Below, piece by piece: positions 1 through 6,896 of a stretch of DNA of 10,727 nucleotides. How positions within the stretch are numbered: position 1 is the first letter of the stretch; each line of letters begins with the position of its first letter. This stretch comes from Spirochaetaceae bacterium (GTDB lineage Bacteria; Spirochaetota; Spirochaetia; Treponematales; Breznakiellaceae). The notes beneath the pieces are model-generated. The model was not told the DNA's origin, did not search any database, and saw only the letters and a list, made by a program, of their open reading frames with translations. The position numbers and the translations under genes were made by a program. The stretch spans positions 1 through 10,727 of the forward strand of contig JAITAM010000088.1 of assembly GCA_031284085.1 (NCBI GenBank), given 5' to 3'.

Positions 1-2
1 CC

Positions 3-137
3 GCCAACGCATTTAAGGAAGATGTTTACGCCTGTCTTGCTGCAGGCATGAACGATCACATTGCCAAGCCTATAGATGTAAAATATTTGTTCAGCACCCT
101 ATCGAAGTACTTAGACAGCAGGCCAGCCTGCTTCTAA
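3..137 (+). CDS. C-terminal end of a response-regulator receiver domain, probably of a hybrid histidine kinase (partial)
   Basis: The gene enters from the left edge, and only the last 44 codons are visible, in the frame starting at base 3. The peptide begins ANAFKEDVYACLAAGMNDHI and continues AKPIDVKYLFSTLSKYL. This is the end of a CheY-like receiver: the alanine-rich alpha-4 stretch, then the conserved lysine and cis-proline (AKPI) of the active-site loop, then the last helix. The CLAAGMNDHIAKPI form is typical of C-terminal receivers in hybrid sensor kinases, so that is the likeliest parent, but a stand-alone regulator cannot be excluded. The phosphoacceptor Asp lies outside the window. The last residues (roughly SRPACF) and the TAA stop fall inside an intergenic repeat unit, so the tail was probably altered by that repeat. 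Confidence 0.85.
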   Translation, partial: ANAFKEDVYACLAAGMNDHIAKPIDVKYLFSTLSKYLDSRPACF

Positions 138-328
138 ACTTCCGGCGCCGGTATTGAGAACGGCTTACGGCTTTTGCCTGACAGAAGCAGGGGCAGGGCA
201 ACAGGTCAGCCTGTGTCTAAGTTTTCGGCGCCGGTAGCGAGGACGGACGGCGTGGCTTTTTGCCTGAAAAAAGCAGGAGCAGGGCAACAGGTCAGGCTCT
301 TTGCGCCTTTATGTAGTATACTTTATAC
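118..328 (+). repeat. Tandem copies of a dispersed intergenic repeat (two full units plus a fragment)
   Basis: Two units of about 83 and 86 bases lie head to tail at about 120-202 and 203-288. A third start (AGGTCAGGCTC) follows at 289. Shared blocks in order are AGGYCAGCCTG, TCTAA, TCGGCGCCGGTA (CCGGCGCCGGTA in the first unit), then a GGC-T-rich-GCCTG block, and finally AAGCAGG followed by GCAGGGCAAC. The same GGCTTTTTGCC core recurs at about 1960 and at about 10075 and 10140. The first unit overlaps the 3' end of the upstream receiver gene. The rest of the gap to 328 shows no ORF. A TATACT hexamer at 317-322, just before the next start, could be a -10 box, but I see no matching -35 and no clear Shine-Dalgarno. 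Confidence 0.8.
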
Positions 329-1903
329 ATGAAACTCTTAATATTATTAGCGGTATTCGCACTCTTTTTCTGCACGGCGTGTCCTCCTACCTCGCCGGTG
401 CTTGACGTCGTAACGTATAACCCGCAGACGGTTATATCGCTTTCCTTCCCTGAAGAGAAATCGGTGTTTACTATTAAGAATATGACTCATCAAACTATAT
501 TCTTAATAAAGGTAAACAAGTCCAATCTGCTTGTTAAATCATCTCAGACCGGCGGCATCTATCCTGCCGAAATACAGCGCAGCACCGATGCCCTGCTAAA
601 TCAAAACATAGATGAACTAGACCCAACCCTCCTTAACGGGAATGTAAAGCGGCTCGATCATGAGAAGGCTCGGCGCTTCAACGAAAATCCGCCGTACCTA
701 AAGGCGCCGCGCTTCCAAGCGCGTACGACGATAAGTGTCGAGCCTTTAAAAATCGGTGCAGTAAAGACTTTTTGGGTTGAAGGGAAGAGTGATGGCGCAT
801 GGGAAGAAATAAAAGCCGTCGTGTCCGCGCAATCGGAACATTGCGTTATATGGCGTGCTGATGAGGAGGTAAGTGAGGAGGTAAGTCAGAAACAATGCGA
901 AGAGCTGGCAGCACGATTCGATGATATTTACCGGTATGTTACCGGTATCTTCGGGTATGAATATGGCAGAGACGACAGCGGCGGGATAGACGGTGATATG
1001 AAGATACATATCTTGGTTTACGACATTGATTGGGATAAAAATCTTGAGCAGGCAAGCAAGGTTGCCGGCTTCTTTTGGTCAAAGGACAGCTTTTCACAAG
1101 AGGACTTGGACAAGTCGGGACAGACTGTGAAAACGAACCAAGCTGAAATACTCTACCTTGACTCGTTTCTTATGGCAAAGCACCCGGACTTGGTGTATTC
1201 AACGACGGTTCACGAACTACAGCACATGATCAACTTTAATGAAAAGACGGTAGAAAAAGGGCTCTCACCTTCACGGTGGTACAATGAGATGCTCTCTCTC
1301 ATGGCAGAGGATATTATTGATCCGCTTCTTGGTATTACGCTAAAGAATACGGAACATCCGGTTAATATATGGATGCCTTATTTTCTGAACGTATACTATA
1401 GTACAGGTCTTACCGAATGGCATGAGCCGATTTCATACGCGACCGCCTTTGCCTTTGGAGCGTATCTGACCCGTAATTTCGGCGGTGCGGCTTTGCTCTA
1501 CGAGATAGCGCACAATGATGCTGTTGATATAGAGTCTTTGTCGATGGCAATCGGTGCGCTGAACAAAGGCCAGACTTTTGATCAAGCCATGTCGCGCTAC
1601 GGTGAAGCTTTGATTTTTTCAGGGAATACACCGGCTCATGTGCTTTCTTTTGATCGCACCGTTACCTCTCGCATAAAGGACATTGACTATACTCTGAACG
1701 GTTTTGATATTTGGAAAATGGATAACGCTTATAACTCTAAGGGGCCTTTGGTCTTTGATATTTCAAAGACCAACCCTGATCTATACAATCATTCAGTGCT
1801 TATACAATCCTATGACAGTTGGCAGAATGCAACCGGTCAACTGACTACTACCGTAGTGAAACCTTCTAATACTTCTATTGAGCTGTATTTGATGTTAAAG
1901 TAA
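329..1903 (+). CDS. Putative M30-type (hyicolysin-like) zinc metallopeptidase lipoprotein
   Basis: The 524-residue protein starts with a lipoprotein signal: Lys2, a hydrophobic stretch LLILLAVFALFF, then a CTAC sequence whose Cys18 (or Cys15) is the likely lipidated residue under relaxed spirochaetal lipobox rules. It should therefore be anchored to a membrane on the periplasmic or outer face. The catalytic motif is TVHELQHMINFNE, with HExxH at His295-Glu296-Leu-Gln-His299. It is followed 20 residues later by WYNEMLSLMAED, where Glu320 fits the third zinc ligand of gluzincins. Spacing and wording resemble family M30. The N-terminal ~160 residues and the C-terminal ~100 residues look like beta-rich accessory regions; I do not recognise specific domains there. 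The start is supported by the signal peptide rather than by a ribosome site, which is not obvious. Repeats flank the gene on both sides and it appears monocistronic. Substrate unknown; a role in host-protein or peptide degradation is only a guess. Confidence 0.75.
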   Translation: MKLLILLAVFALFFCTACPPTSPVLDVVTYNPQTVISLSFPEEKSVFTIKNMTHQTIFLIKVNKSNLLVKSSQTGGIYPAEIQRSTDALLNQNIDELDPTLLNGNVKRLDHEKARRFNENPPYLKAPRFQARTTISVEPLKIGAVKTFWVEGKSDGAWEEIKAVVSAQSEHCVIWRADEEVSEEVSQKQCEELAARFDDIYRYVTGIFGYEYGRDDSGGIDGDMKIHILVYDIDWDKNLEQASKVAGFFWSKDSFSQEDLDKSGQTVKTNQAEILYLDSFLMAKHPDLVYSTTVHELQHMINFNEKTVEKGLSPSRWYNEMLSLMAEDIIDPLLGITLKNTEHPVNIWMPYFLNVYYSTGLTEWHEPISYATAFAFGAYLTRNFGGAALLYEIAHNDAVDIESLSMAIGALNKGQTFDQAMSRYGEALIFSGNTPAHVLSFDRTVTSRIKDIDYTLNGFDIWKMDNAYNSKGPLVFDISKTNPDLYNHSVLIQSYDSWQNATGQLTTTVVKPSNTSIELYLMLK

Positions 1904-2113
1904 CACGCCAGCTTTGTTTCTAAGCTTTCGGCGCTTGTATCCAAAGCGGCGTACGGCTTTTTGCCTACAAGCAGCACAGATGCGCCCTATAGAACAAGTC
2001 AAATAAGCTGAAAAGAGGTCTGGGTATGGGAAAGAGGAGCTGCTGTTAAGGCTGCCTGAAGCATAGCACAAGAATACAATGCTTGAAGCTCATTATTTTA
2101 GCAAATCTTACCC
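1904..2113 (+). repeat. Dispersed intergenic repeat copy, then unassigned spacer
   Basis: Immediately after the peptidase stop codon, a single copy of the dispersed repeat occupies about 1906-1986. It contains CGCCAGC, TTTCTAAG, TTTCGGCGC, then GCGTACGGCTTTTTGCCTAC, AGCAGCACAG and TGCGCCC. The core GTACGGC-TTTTT-GCCTAC can fold as a small hairpin with one bulged C. It is therefore placed like a terminator, though no U-tract follows. From about 1990 to 2113 I see no gene, only a weak inverted repeat AAGCAT/ATGCTT at about 2060-2085. Confidence 0.65.
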
Positions 2114-2172
2114 TAGACGGTAGCGCATAAACTATCGTATAATTAGATAGATATAATCATACTTTAAGGAGA
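2114..2172 (+). promoter_or_regulatory. Probable sigma-70-type promoter and ribosome binding site of efp
   Basis: A perfect TATAAT lies at 2138-2143, with TAGACG (4 of 6 matches to TTGACA) at 2114-2119 and an 18-base spacer. Transcription would start near 2150 and give a leader of roughly 27 bases. A second TATAAT at 2152-2157 has no good -35. The Shine-Dalgarno AAGGAGA at 2166-2172 sits four bases before the ATG at 2177 and fixes that start. Confidence 0.5.
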
Positions 2173-2176
2173 ATCT

Positions 2177-2737
2177 ATGATTCGTGGTGGGGATATTAAT
2201 AAAGGCACCTGTCTTTTACAAAAAGGGCAACCGTATATTGTTGTAGAAAGAGAATTTGTTAGTCCGGGGAAGGGAGGGGCTTTTGCTCGGGTAAAAATGA
2301 AAAGTATTAAAGACGGTAGTATCTTGACGCAGACTATTATGACTCAATCGGAAGTTGAAGATGCCGTAGTTGAAGTTCATACCTGTCAGTATCAATATAT
2401 CGATACCGATAATTATCATTTTATGGACTCAGAGACTTTTGACCAATACGAAGTGCCGATTGCGAGTATGGAAGACAAAAAGTACTATTTACAAGAAAAC
2501 GGGAACTATGAGTTGACTATATGGGAAGGGCGGGTTATTGATATTAAGATACCCTACAAAGTTGTGTTTACTGTGGCTGAAAGTGAGAATTATGTAAAAG
2601 GCGATACCGTATCCGGCGCCACTAAACCTATTATCACAGAAACCGGCTTGACGGTGCGGGTACCTCTGTTTATCAAGCAAGGCGAAAAGATTATGGTCAA
2701 CACTGAAACGAATGATTATGTGGAAAGAGTGAATTAA
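2177..2737 (+). CDS. efp: Translation elongation factor P
   Basis: EF-P binds between the ribosomal P and E sites and rescues ribosomes stalled on polyproline stretches. At 186 residues it has the normal family length and the three expected beta-barrel domains. The N-terminal KOW-like domain (about 1-64) opens MIRGGDINKG and carries the tip loop SPGKGGAF, with Lys32 at the position of E. coli Lys34. Domain II starts around YIDTDNYHFMD (about 75-85). The C-terminal OB domain (about 130-186) contains GDTVSGATKP, GLTVRVPLFI and GEKIMVNTETNDY. A lysine at the tip suggests either lysine modification by an EpmA-type pathway or an unmodified form; no modification gene is present in this window. It has its own probable promoter and strong Shine-Dalgarno. 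The maf gene follows after 72 bases and may be co-transcribed. Confidence 0.96.
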   Translation: MIRGGDINKGTCLLQKGQPYIVVEREFVSPGKGGAFARVKMKSIKDGSILTQTIMTQSEVEDAVVEVHTCQYQYIDTDNYHFMDSETFDQYEVPIASMEDKKYYLQENGNYELTIWEGRVIDIKIPYKVVFTVAESENYVKGDTVSGATKPIITETGLTVRVPLFIKQGEKIMVNTETNDYVERVN

Positions 2738-2756
2738 AGAAAGTTTGAAGAGTAGG

Positions 2757-2775
2757 GATTCAAGTACTTTGAATC
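2757..2775. other. Perfect inverted repeat between efp and maf
   Basis: GATTCAA at 2757-2763 and TTGAATC at 2769-2775 form a seven-base perfect stem around the loop GTACT. No U-tract follows, so it does not look like an intrinsic terminator. It could be an RNA processing or stability hairpin between two co-transcribed genes, or chance. Confidence 0.4.
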
Positions 2776-2809
2776 AAGAGATCGAATGTTAGAGATGTAG
2801 AGGACAACT

Positions 2810-3406
2810 GTGGAACCTATTATTTTAGCATCAGGATCGTTACAGCGTCAGGAGTACTTTAGATTGCTGGATTTGCCGTTTAATATTATGCCGCCTGCAA
2901 TAGACGAGTCGTATGATGAAAACTGTGAACCACAAAAGATCGTAGAAGATATTGCTACACGCAAAGTTTCTAGAATTGTTGAACTCTTGGGTGATAGAAC
3001 GCCTCCTTGGATCTGTGGCGCAGATACTATCGTCTGTGTAGACAAACGGATACTAGGGAAACCATCTGATCGTGAGGATGCCCGTAATATGCTGAATATG
3101 CTGCAAGGACGAGAACATGAAGTTATTACCGCGGTGGCTCTATGTCGAGGATGGGATGGACATATACTATGTCGATCGGTAACAAGCGCAGTATCGTTTA
3201 CCCAGCTTAGCGAAAGAGAAATAGAATGGTATCTTGATACTGGTGAATGGCAAGGAGCGGCAGGCGCTTATAAAATACAGGGTTTGGCAGGTTGTTATAT
3301 ATCTTGTATCAAAGGATCGTATAGCGGTATTGTGGGCTTGCCATTACATGAATTGTATGCTATGCTTCGGGCCAGTGGTTATCCTTATGGGGATAGCATT
3401 GTATAA
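2810..3406 (+). CDS. maf: Maf family nucleoside triphosphate pyrophosphatase
   Basis: Maf/YhdE-family proteins hydrolyse nucleoside triphosphates (dTTP/UTP or modified NTPs) to monophosphate and pyrophosphate. They are thought to sanitise the nucleotide pool and have been linked to septum arrest. This 198-residue protein shows the family motifs in order. IILASGSLQRQEYFRLL (4-20) is the S-x-x-R substrate loop, slightly divergent from the usual SPRR. ADTIV (71-75) carries the probable catalytic Asp72. GKPSDREDARNMLNMLQG (83-100) is followed by HEVITAVAL. GAAGAYKIQGLAG (149-161) and GSYSGIVGLPL (169-179) form the C-terminal signature. Translation starts at a GTG at 2810, supported by AGAGGA at 2799-2804 and by family N-terminus length. 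It lies between efp and rpsB and was probably transcribed from efp. Specificity (dTTP/UTP versus m7GTP class) cannot be decided by eye. Confidence 0.92.
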   Translation: MEPIILASGSLQRQEYFRLLDLPFNIMPPAIDESYDENCEPQKIVEDIATRKVSRIVELLGDRTPPWICGADTIVCVDKRILGKPSDREDARNMLNMLQGREHEVITAVALCRGWDGHILCRSVTSAVSFTQLSEREIEWYLDTGEWQGAAGAYKIQGLAGCYISCIKGSYSGIVGLPLHELYAMLRASGYPYGDSIV

Positions 3407-3461
3407 ACTGTTTTGGGTTTAATCTTGTTGAATATGCTGATAAACGCAAACAGTCAATTAC

Positions 3462-3533
3462 TCGCCGGCGAGCGAGATTCGGAAGGCTCCGCCTCCGGCA
3501 CAAAATAAAGGCGGACATATAAAGGGAGAGAAT
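3462..3533 (+). promoter_or_regulatory. GC-rich leader hairpin and ribosome binding site of rpsB
   Basis: Between maf and rpsB a GC-rich island contrasts with its AT-rich surroundings. GCCGG near 3464 pairs with CCGGC near 3495, and inner pairs (CG/CG, AG/CT) extend the stem after small bulges. It is followed by an A-rich stretch and then the Shine-Dalgarno AGGGAG at 3523-3528, five bases before the rpsB ATG. No U-tract follows the stem, so it is not a clear terminator for maf. An S2 autoregulatory leader is possible but is inference. I found no convincing -10/-35 pair here. Confidence 0.4.
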
Positions 3534-4436
3534 ATGGCAGTTGTTACTATGAAAAGCTTGTTGGAATCGGGTGTGCATTTTGGACATCAGGTTAAACGCT
3601 GGGATCCGCGTATGAAAAAGTACATTTTTGCAGAACGAAACGGGATCCATATTATTGATTTACAAAAGACGATTCAGGCAATTAAAGATGCTTATGATGC
3701 TGTGCGAAAAAATGTCGCTGGTGGTAAAACGGTGCTTTTTGTTGGTACTAAAAAGCAGGCACAGCAGGCAATTCAAAAAGAAGCTGAGCGGTGCGGCATG
3801 TTTCATGTCAATAACCGATGGCTTGGCGGTATGTTGACCAATTTTACAACCATAAAAAAGTCCCTGCAACGGCTTAAAAAACTTGAAAAGATGGAAGTGG
3901 ATGGCTCTTTTGAAAACTTCACTAAAAAAGAAGTGGCAACTCTTGCCAAAGAGCGAGCAAAGTTGCAGAAAAACCTCGGCGGCATAAAAGAAATGAAGGA
4001 GCTTCCGGGTATACTTTTTATTGTTGATACTCGTAAAGAATCTATCGCTGTAGCTGAAGCGCAGCGTGTAGGTATCCCCATTATAGCCGTAGTAGATACC
4101 AACTGCAATCCGGAAGGTATTAACTACCCTATTCCCGGCAATGATGATGCTATCCGTGCAATTACCCTTTTTACTCAAATTATTGCTAATGCAGTTATAG
4201 AGGCTGATAATGAGGTTGGGCTTAAAATTATCGAAACATTAAGCGAAGAAGATGAAGATTTTGAAGCTACATTGACCGATGCTTCTCTTAAAGAAGAGGA
4301 TCGTGAAATTGATATTGAGTCTTATACCGGTGATTCTCATTCGTCATCCCGACATAGTAATAATAATGAGAGCAATAGCAGCGATAGTATTGATGAACTT
4401 CCGGTTGATGTAGATAAAGTCTACGATGAAGAATAA
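3534..4436 (+). CDS. rpsB: Small-subunit ribosomal protein S2 (uS2)
   Basis: S2 is a late-assembling 30S protein at the head-body junction. Residues 1-235 follow the family closely: [20 protein letters not shown] (6-25), [15 protein letters not shown] (32-46), [11 protein letters not shown] (67-77), [14 protein letters not shown] (93-106), [13 protein letters not shown] (157-169) and a C-terminal [13 protein letters not shown] (181-193). At 300 residues it is longer than the usual 230-260. The extra ~65 residues form a low-complexity tail rich in Asp, Glu, Ser and Asn, ending [10 protein letters not shown]. The start is set by AGGGAG five bases upstream. It begins the rpsB-tsf-frr run; tsf follows after 56 AT-rich bases. 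Confidence 0.97.
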   Translation: MAVVTMKSLLESGVHFGHQVKRWDPRMKKYIFAERNGIHIIDLQKTIQAIKDAYDAVRKNVAGGKTVLFVGTKKQAQQAIQKEAERCGMFHVNNRWLGGMLTNFTTIKKSLQRLKKLEKMEVDGSFENFTKKEVATLAKERAKLQKNLGGIKEMKELPGILFIVDTRKESIAVAEAQRVGIPIIAVVDTNCNPEGINYPIPGNDDAIRAITLFTQIIANAVIEADNEVGLKIIETLSEEDEDFEATLTDASLKEEDREIDIESYTGDSHSSSRHSNNNESNSSDSIDELPVDVDKVYDEE

Positions 4437-4492
4437 ATATTATCCATGAGATTTAATTATTCATTCTTAAATTAATTTATAGGAGAGTACGT

Positions 4493-5341
4493 ATGGCAAT
4501 TAGTGCATCTGATGTAAAACAGCTCCGTGAAAAAACTGGAGCCGGTCCTGCTGATTGTAAAAAAGCCCTTGAGTCGACTAATGGTGATTTTGCTGCAGCC
4601 GAAAAAATACTTAAAGAAAAAGGACTTGCGGCGGTAGAAAAACGTGCCGGACGGGCAACTAATGAAGGGAAAATATTTATTAAAATACAGAATGGTACTG
4701 CGGTTTTGGTAGAACTAGCTGCAGAAACCGATTTTGTGGCACGGAATCCAGAGTTTATTGCGCTAGGTGAGCTTGTGATCAGCCGTGCGCTTGAAAAAGG
4801 CTACACGGAGCCGAATGAAGAGCTCGCTAATCTAGTCCTTGAACTTGCAACCAAGATCCGTGAAAACATGGGATTAAAGCGGCTTACGGTACTTAAAGCC
4901 AATGCCGGTGAAATACTTACCCAGTACATACATGGCGATGGAGCAATCGGCGTTGTCGTTAAAGTCGCTGCTGATAAACCGGAAGTATTGCAGAGCGAAG
5001 AACTAAAGGCTTTTATCTTTACTCTGGCACTTCATGTTGCAGCCTTTAACCCAGTAGCGCTGGATCGCAGCAAAATTGATCCGGCTTTCTTAGAAGAACA
5101 AAGCGTTCTTTTCCGTAAGCAGATAGAAAGTGATGAAGCAACGGCTGAAAAACCGGAAAAAGTGCGTGAAGGTATCTTAAGAGGTAAGATTGATAAATAT
5201 CTAAAGAGTATTTGCTTCCTAGACCAAGGCTATGTTAAGGATGAAAAGCTCAGTGTTGCTCAGGCACTTAGTGAATACAATAAAAAACTTGGTGCGGTAC
5301 TTACGATTGTCGATTATATTTACTTCAAAGTTGGGGAGTAG
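4493..5341 (+). CDS. tsf: Translation elongation factor Ts
   Basis: EF-Ts is the guanine-nucleotide exchange factor that releases GDP from EF-Tu. The 282-residue length is typical. The N-terminal UBA-like domain (about 5-50) reads VKQLREKTGAGPADCKKAL, and NEGKIFIKI marks the start of the core. The exchange motif TDFVA lies at 79-83, with Asp80 and Phe81 at the positions that push into the EF-Tu magnesium site. The coiled-coil and C-terminal module follow (about 180-282). AGGAG at 4481-4485, seven bases before the ATG, supports the start. It follows rpsB as in nearly all bacteria; the next gene, frr, starts only eight bases after the stop, so the two are surely co-transcribed. Confidence 0.97.
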   Translation: MAISASDVKQLREKTGAGPADCKKALESTNGDFAAAEKILKEKGLAAVEKRAGRATNEGKIFIKIQNGTAVLVELAAETDFVARNPEFIALGELVISRALEKGYTEPNEELANLVLELATKIRENMGLKRLTVLKANAGEILTQYIHGDGAIGVVVKVAADKPEVLQSEELKAFIFTLALHVAAFNPVALDRSKIDPAFLEEQSVLFRKQIESDEATAEKPEKVREGILRGKIDKYLKSICFLDQGYVKDEKLSVAQALSEYNKKLGAVLTIVDYIYFKVGE

Positions 5342-5349
5342 GTTTAATC

Positions 5350-5904
5350 ATGCAGACGGTTATTACAACATCCGAAGATAGGATGAAAAAAAGTATTGCG
5401 AATTTAAAAGAGAGTTTCGCCGGACTTCGTACCGGACGTGCATCAGCTGCCCTTTTTGATAAGATCCGTGTTGATTGTTATGGTGAAAAAGCACCGTTGA
5501 ATCAAGTAGCTAATATCTCTATCCCTGAAGCACGGATCATCATTATTCAACCCTTTGATAAAGGGCTTATTAATGAGATCGAAAAGTCTATCAGATCTTC
5601 TGATCTTTCCTTCAATCCTTCAAATGATGGTAAAGTGATACGAATAACGGTACCACCTCTCACTGAAGAGAGGCGTAAAGAGTTGGTAAAACAGGCAAAA
5701 AATCTTGCCGAGCAAGCACGCGTTGCAGTCAGGAATATCAGGCGTGATGGTAACGAGGCGCTTAAGAAATTGCAGAAAAACACAGAAATCACTGAGGATG
5801 AAGAAAAAAAAACAACCAATAATCTACAAAAACGTACCGAAGAGTACGTTGCCGAAATAAATAAGATTTTATCAGAAAAAGAAAAAGAGATTATGGAGGT
5901 ATAG
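5350..5904 (+). CDS. frr: Ribosome recycling factor
   Basis: RRF splits post-termination 70S ribosomes together with EF-G. At 184 residues it matches the family (about 185). The two-domain layout is visible: long helices at 1-29 and 105-184 form the three-helix bundle, and residues 31-104 form the beta domain. Recognisable segments are LRTGRASAALFDKIRVDCYG (26-45), APLNQVANISIPEAR (48-62), PPLTEERRKELVKQAK (102-117) and RNIRRDGNE (128-136), with Arg132 at the functionally important position of the E. coli protein. GGGGAG lies upstream inside the end of tsf, at a rather long distance. In many bacteria pyrH sits between tsf and frr; it is absent here. The stop codon is inside the 5' arm of a strong terminator. 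Confidence 0.97.
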   Translation: MQTVITTSEDRMKKSIANLKESFAGLRTGRASAALFDKIRVDCYGEKAPLNQVANISIPEARIIIIQPFDKGLINEIEKSIRSSDLSFNPSNDGKVIRITVPPLTEERRKELVKQAKNLAEQARVAVRNIRRDGNEALKKLQKNTEITEDEEKKTTNNLQKRTEEYVAEINKILSEKEKEIMEV

Positions 5905-5935
5905 GGTGGTATAACCGCTCTATACCTTTATTTTT
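5897..5935 (+). terminator. Rho-independent terminator of the efp-to-frr block, overlapping the frr stop codon
   Basis: AGGTATAGGGTGGT (5897-5910) pairs with ACCGCTCTATACCT (5914-5927) as a continuous 14-bp stem with two G-U pairs and a three-base ATA loop. TTTATTTTT follows immediately (5927-5935). The frr TAG stop (5902-5904) is part of the 5' arm. It should end transcription before uppS. Confidence 0.85.
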
Positions 5936-5955
5936 AGGTATTTCTCTATTAAGCC

Positions 5956-5991
5956 ATAGAACCGGCTATAAAAATGAAGAGCCGGTTCTGT
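5956..5991. other. Second strong hairpin in the frr-uppS spacer
   Basis: AGAACCGGCT at 5958-5967 and AGCCGGTTCT at 5980-5989 are perfect ten-base arms around a twelve-base A-rich loop. One A-T and one G-T pair extend the stem outward. No U-tract follows on the plus strand, so it is not a standard intrinsic terminator. It may be an accessory terminator, a leader structure of uppS or a small repeat. The remaining spacer to 6138 shows no gene. Confidence 0.55.
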
Positions 5992-6138
5992 TCAAATATA
6001 TACAGGCAGCGGTGTTCAATAAGTTCAAAATGTGTAGCCGTTTGAAGTAAGAATTACTGCTTTCAAAACCACCGATAATAGCTCTTGTTTTCAAGATATC
6101 TGAACCGGTAAAATTGATAAAGCGTCGCGTTGTAATGA

Positions 6139-6154
6139 CAGTAAAATGTTACTG
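6139..6154. promoter_or_regulatory. Short perfect inverted repeat upstream of uppS
   Basis: CAGTAA-AATG-TTACTG is a perfect six-base dyad 40 bases before the uppS start. It could be an operator or a small RNA hairpin near the start of the uppS transcript. No good -10/-35 pair is visible nearby (candidate TTGATA at 6114-6119 lacks a well-spaced -10). Chance occurrence is possible. Confidence 0.3.
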
Positions 6155-6194
6155 AAAATATTTATGCAGAATAGTTTAGGGGAAATGCCGAATT

Positions 6195-6896
6195 ATGCAA
6201 AAGCAAGCTCCAATACACATTGGTATTATTATGGATGGAAACGGTCGGTGGGCATGTTACCGTAATATGGCGCGTACTCAAGGGCATCTTGAGGGCTTAA
6301 AAACTGCCAAACGTATAGTTAAAGCATCATCTGACCGAGGCATACCTTTCCTCACGCTGTACGCTTTTTCAACTGAAAATTGGAAGCGGACTGCTGAAGA
6401 AGTTAATTTTATTATGGGGCTGATCCGCCAGCACTTGCTTGCACAAATGGATTTTTACCGGGAAAATCAGATACGTCTGCGTTTTGCCGGTTCCCTATCG
6501 AGTTTGTCGAAGGATATTGCTGATGTGATTCATGAAGCCCTGTCAATAACAGCTTCTTTTTCAAAAATGCAGGTTATCCTTGCAATAAATTACGGTGGGC
6601 GCGATGAAATAATACGAGCAGCTAATCGGCTTATTAGTGTCGGATTGCCGATTACTGAAGAGACAATAAATAAAAATCTTGATAATCCTGATGTGCCGGA
6701 TCCTGATCTTATTATCAGAACTGCCGGAGAATACCGGACTAGTAATTTTTTACTGTGGGAAGCTGCCTACGCTGAATATTATATTTCAGATAAACTATGG
6801 CCTGATTTTTTGGAAGAAGATTTTGATGCAGCACTATCTGCTTTCCAGAAGCGTATTAGGCGTTTTGGCGGGCTAAAAGATGAACAAAATCATTGA
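6195..6896 (+). CDS. uppS: Isoprenyl transferase (undecaprenyl diphosphate synthase, cis-prenyltransferase)
   Basis: The enzyme adds isopentenyl diphosphate units in cis to farnesyl diphosphate, making the C55 carrier lipid of peptidoglycan synthesis at the cytoplasmic membrane. The 233-residue protein has all family signatures: IGIIMDGNGRW (9-19) with catalytic Asp14, TQGHLEGLK (28-36), FSTENWKR (58-65), INYGGRDEI (131-139) and DLIIRTAGEYRTSNFLLWEA (171-190), followed by YAEYYISDKLWPDF. The last block carries the residues that bind the IPP diphosphate. The ATG at 6195 is favoured by the conserved N-terminus; AGGGGA at 6178-6183 is somewhat distant, and the nearer ATG at 6185 is out of frame. 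It overlaps cdsA by 17 bases, implying translational coupling. Confidence 0.96.
   Translation: MQKQAPIHIGIIMDGNGRWACYRNMARTQGHLEGLKTAKRIVKASSDRGIPFLTLYAFSTENWKRTAEEVNFIMGLIRQHLLAQMDFYRENQIRLRFAGSLSSLSKDIADVIHEALSITASFSKMQVILAINYGGRDEIIRAANRLISVGLPITEETINKNLDNPDVPDPDLIIRTAGEYRTSNFLLWEAAYAEYYISDKLWPDFLEEDFDAALSAFQKRIRRFGGLKDEQNH

Noticed and set aside
2757..2775. Intrinsic terminator between efp and maf
   Set aside because: The seven-base stem has no U-tract and is followed by mixed sequence, so a terminator is not supported.
3234..3422. Short plus-strand reading frame overlapping the 3' end of maf
   Set aside because: It lies in another frame of a conserved gene and has no ribosome binding site or family features.
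3660..4178. Minus-strand reading frame of 172 codons inside rpsB
   Set aside because: It is fully contained within the highly conserved S2 gene and shows no recognisable domain; it is a shadow of the codon usage there.
6185..6194. Alternative uppS start at the ATG at 6185
   Set aside because: It is closer to the AGGGGA but out of frame with the conserved IGIIMDGNGRW coding sequence.
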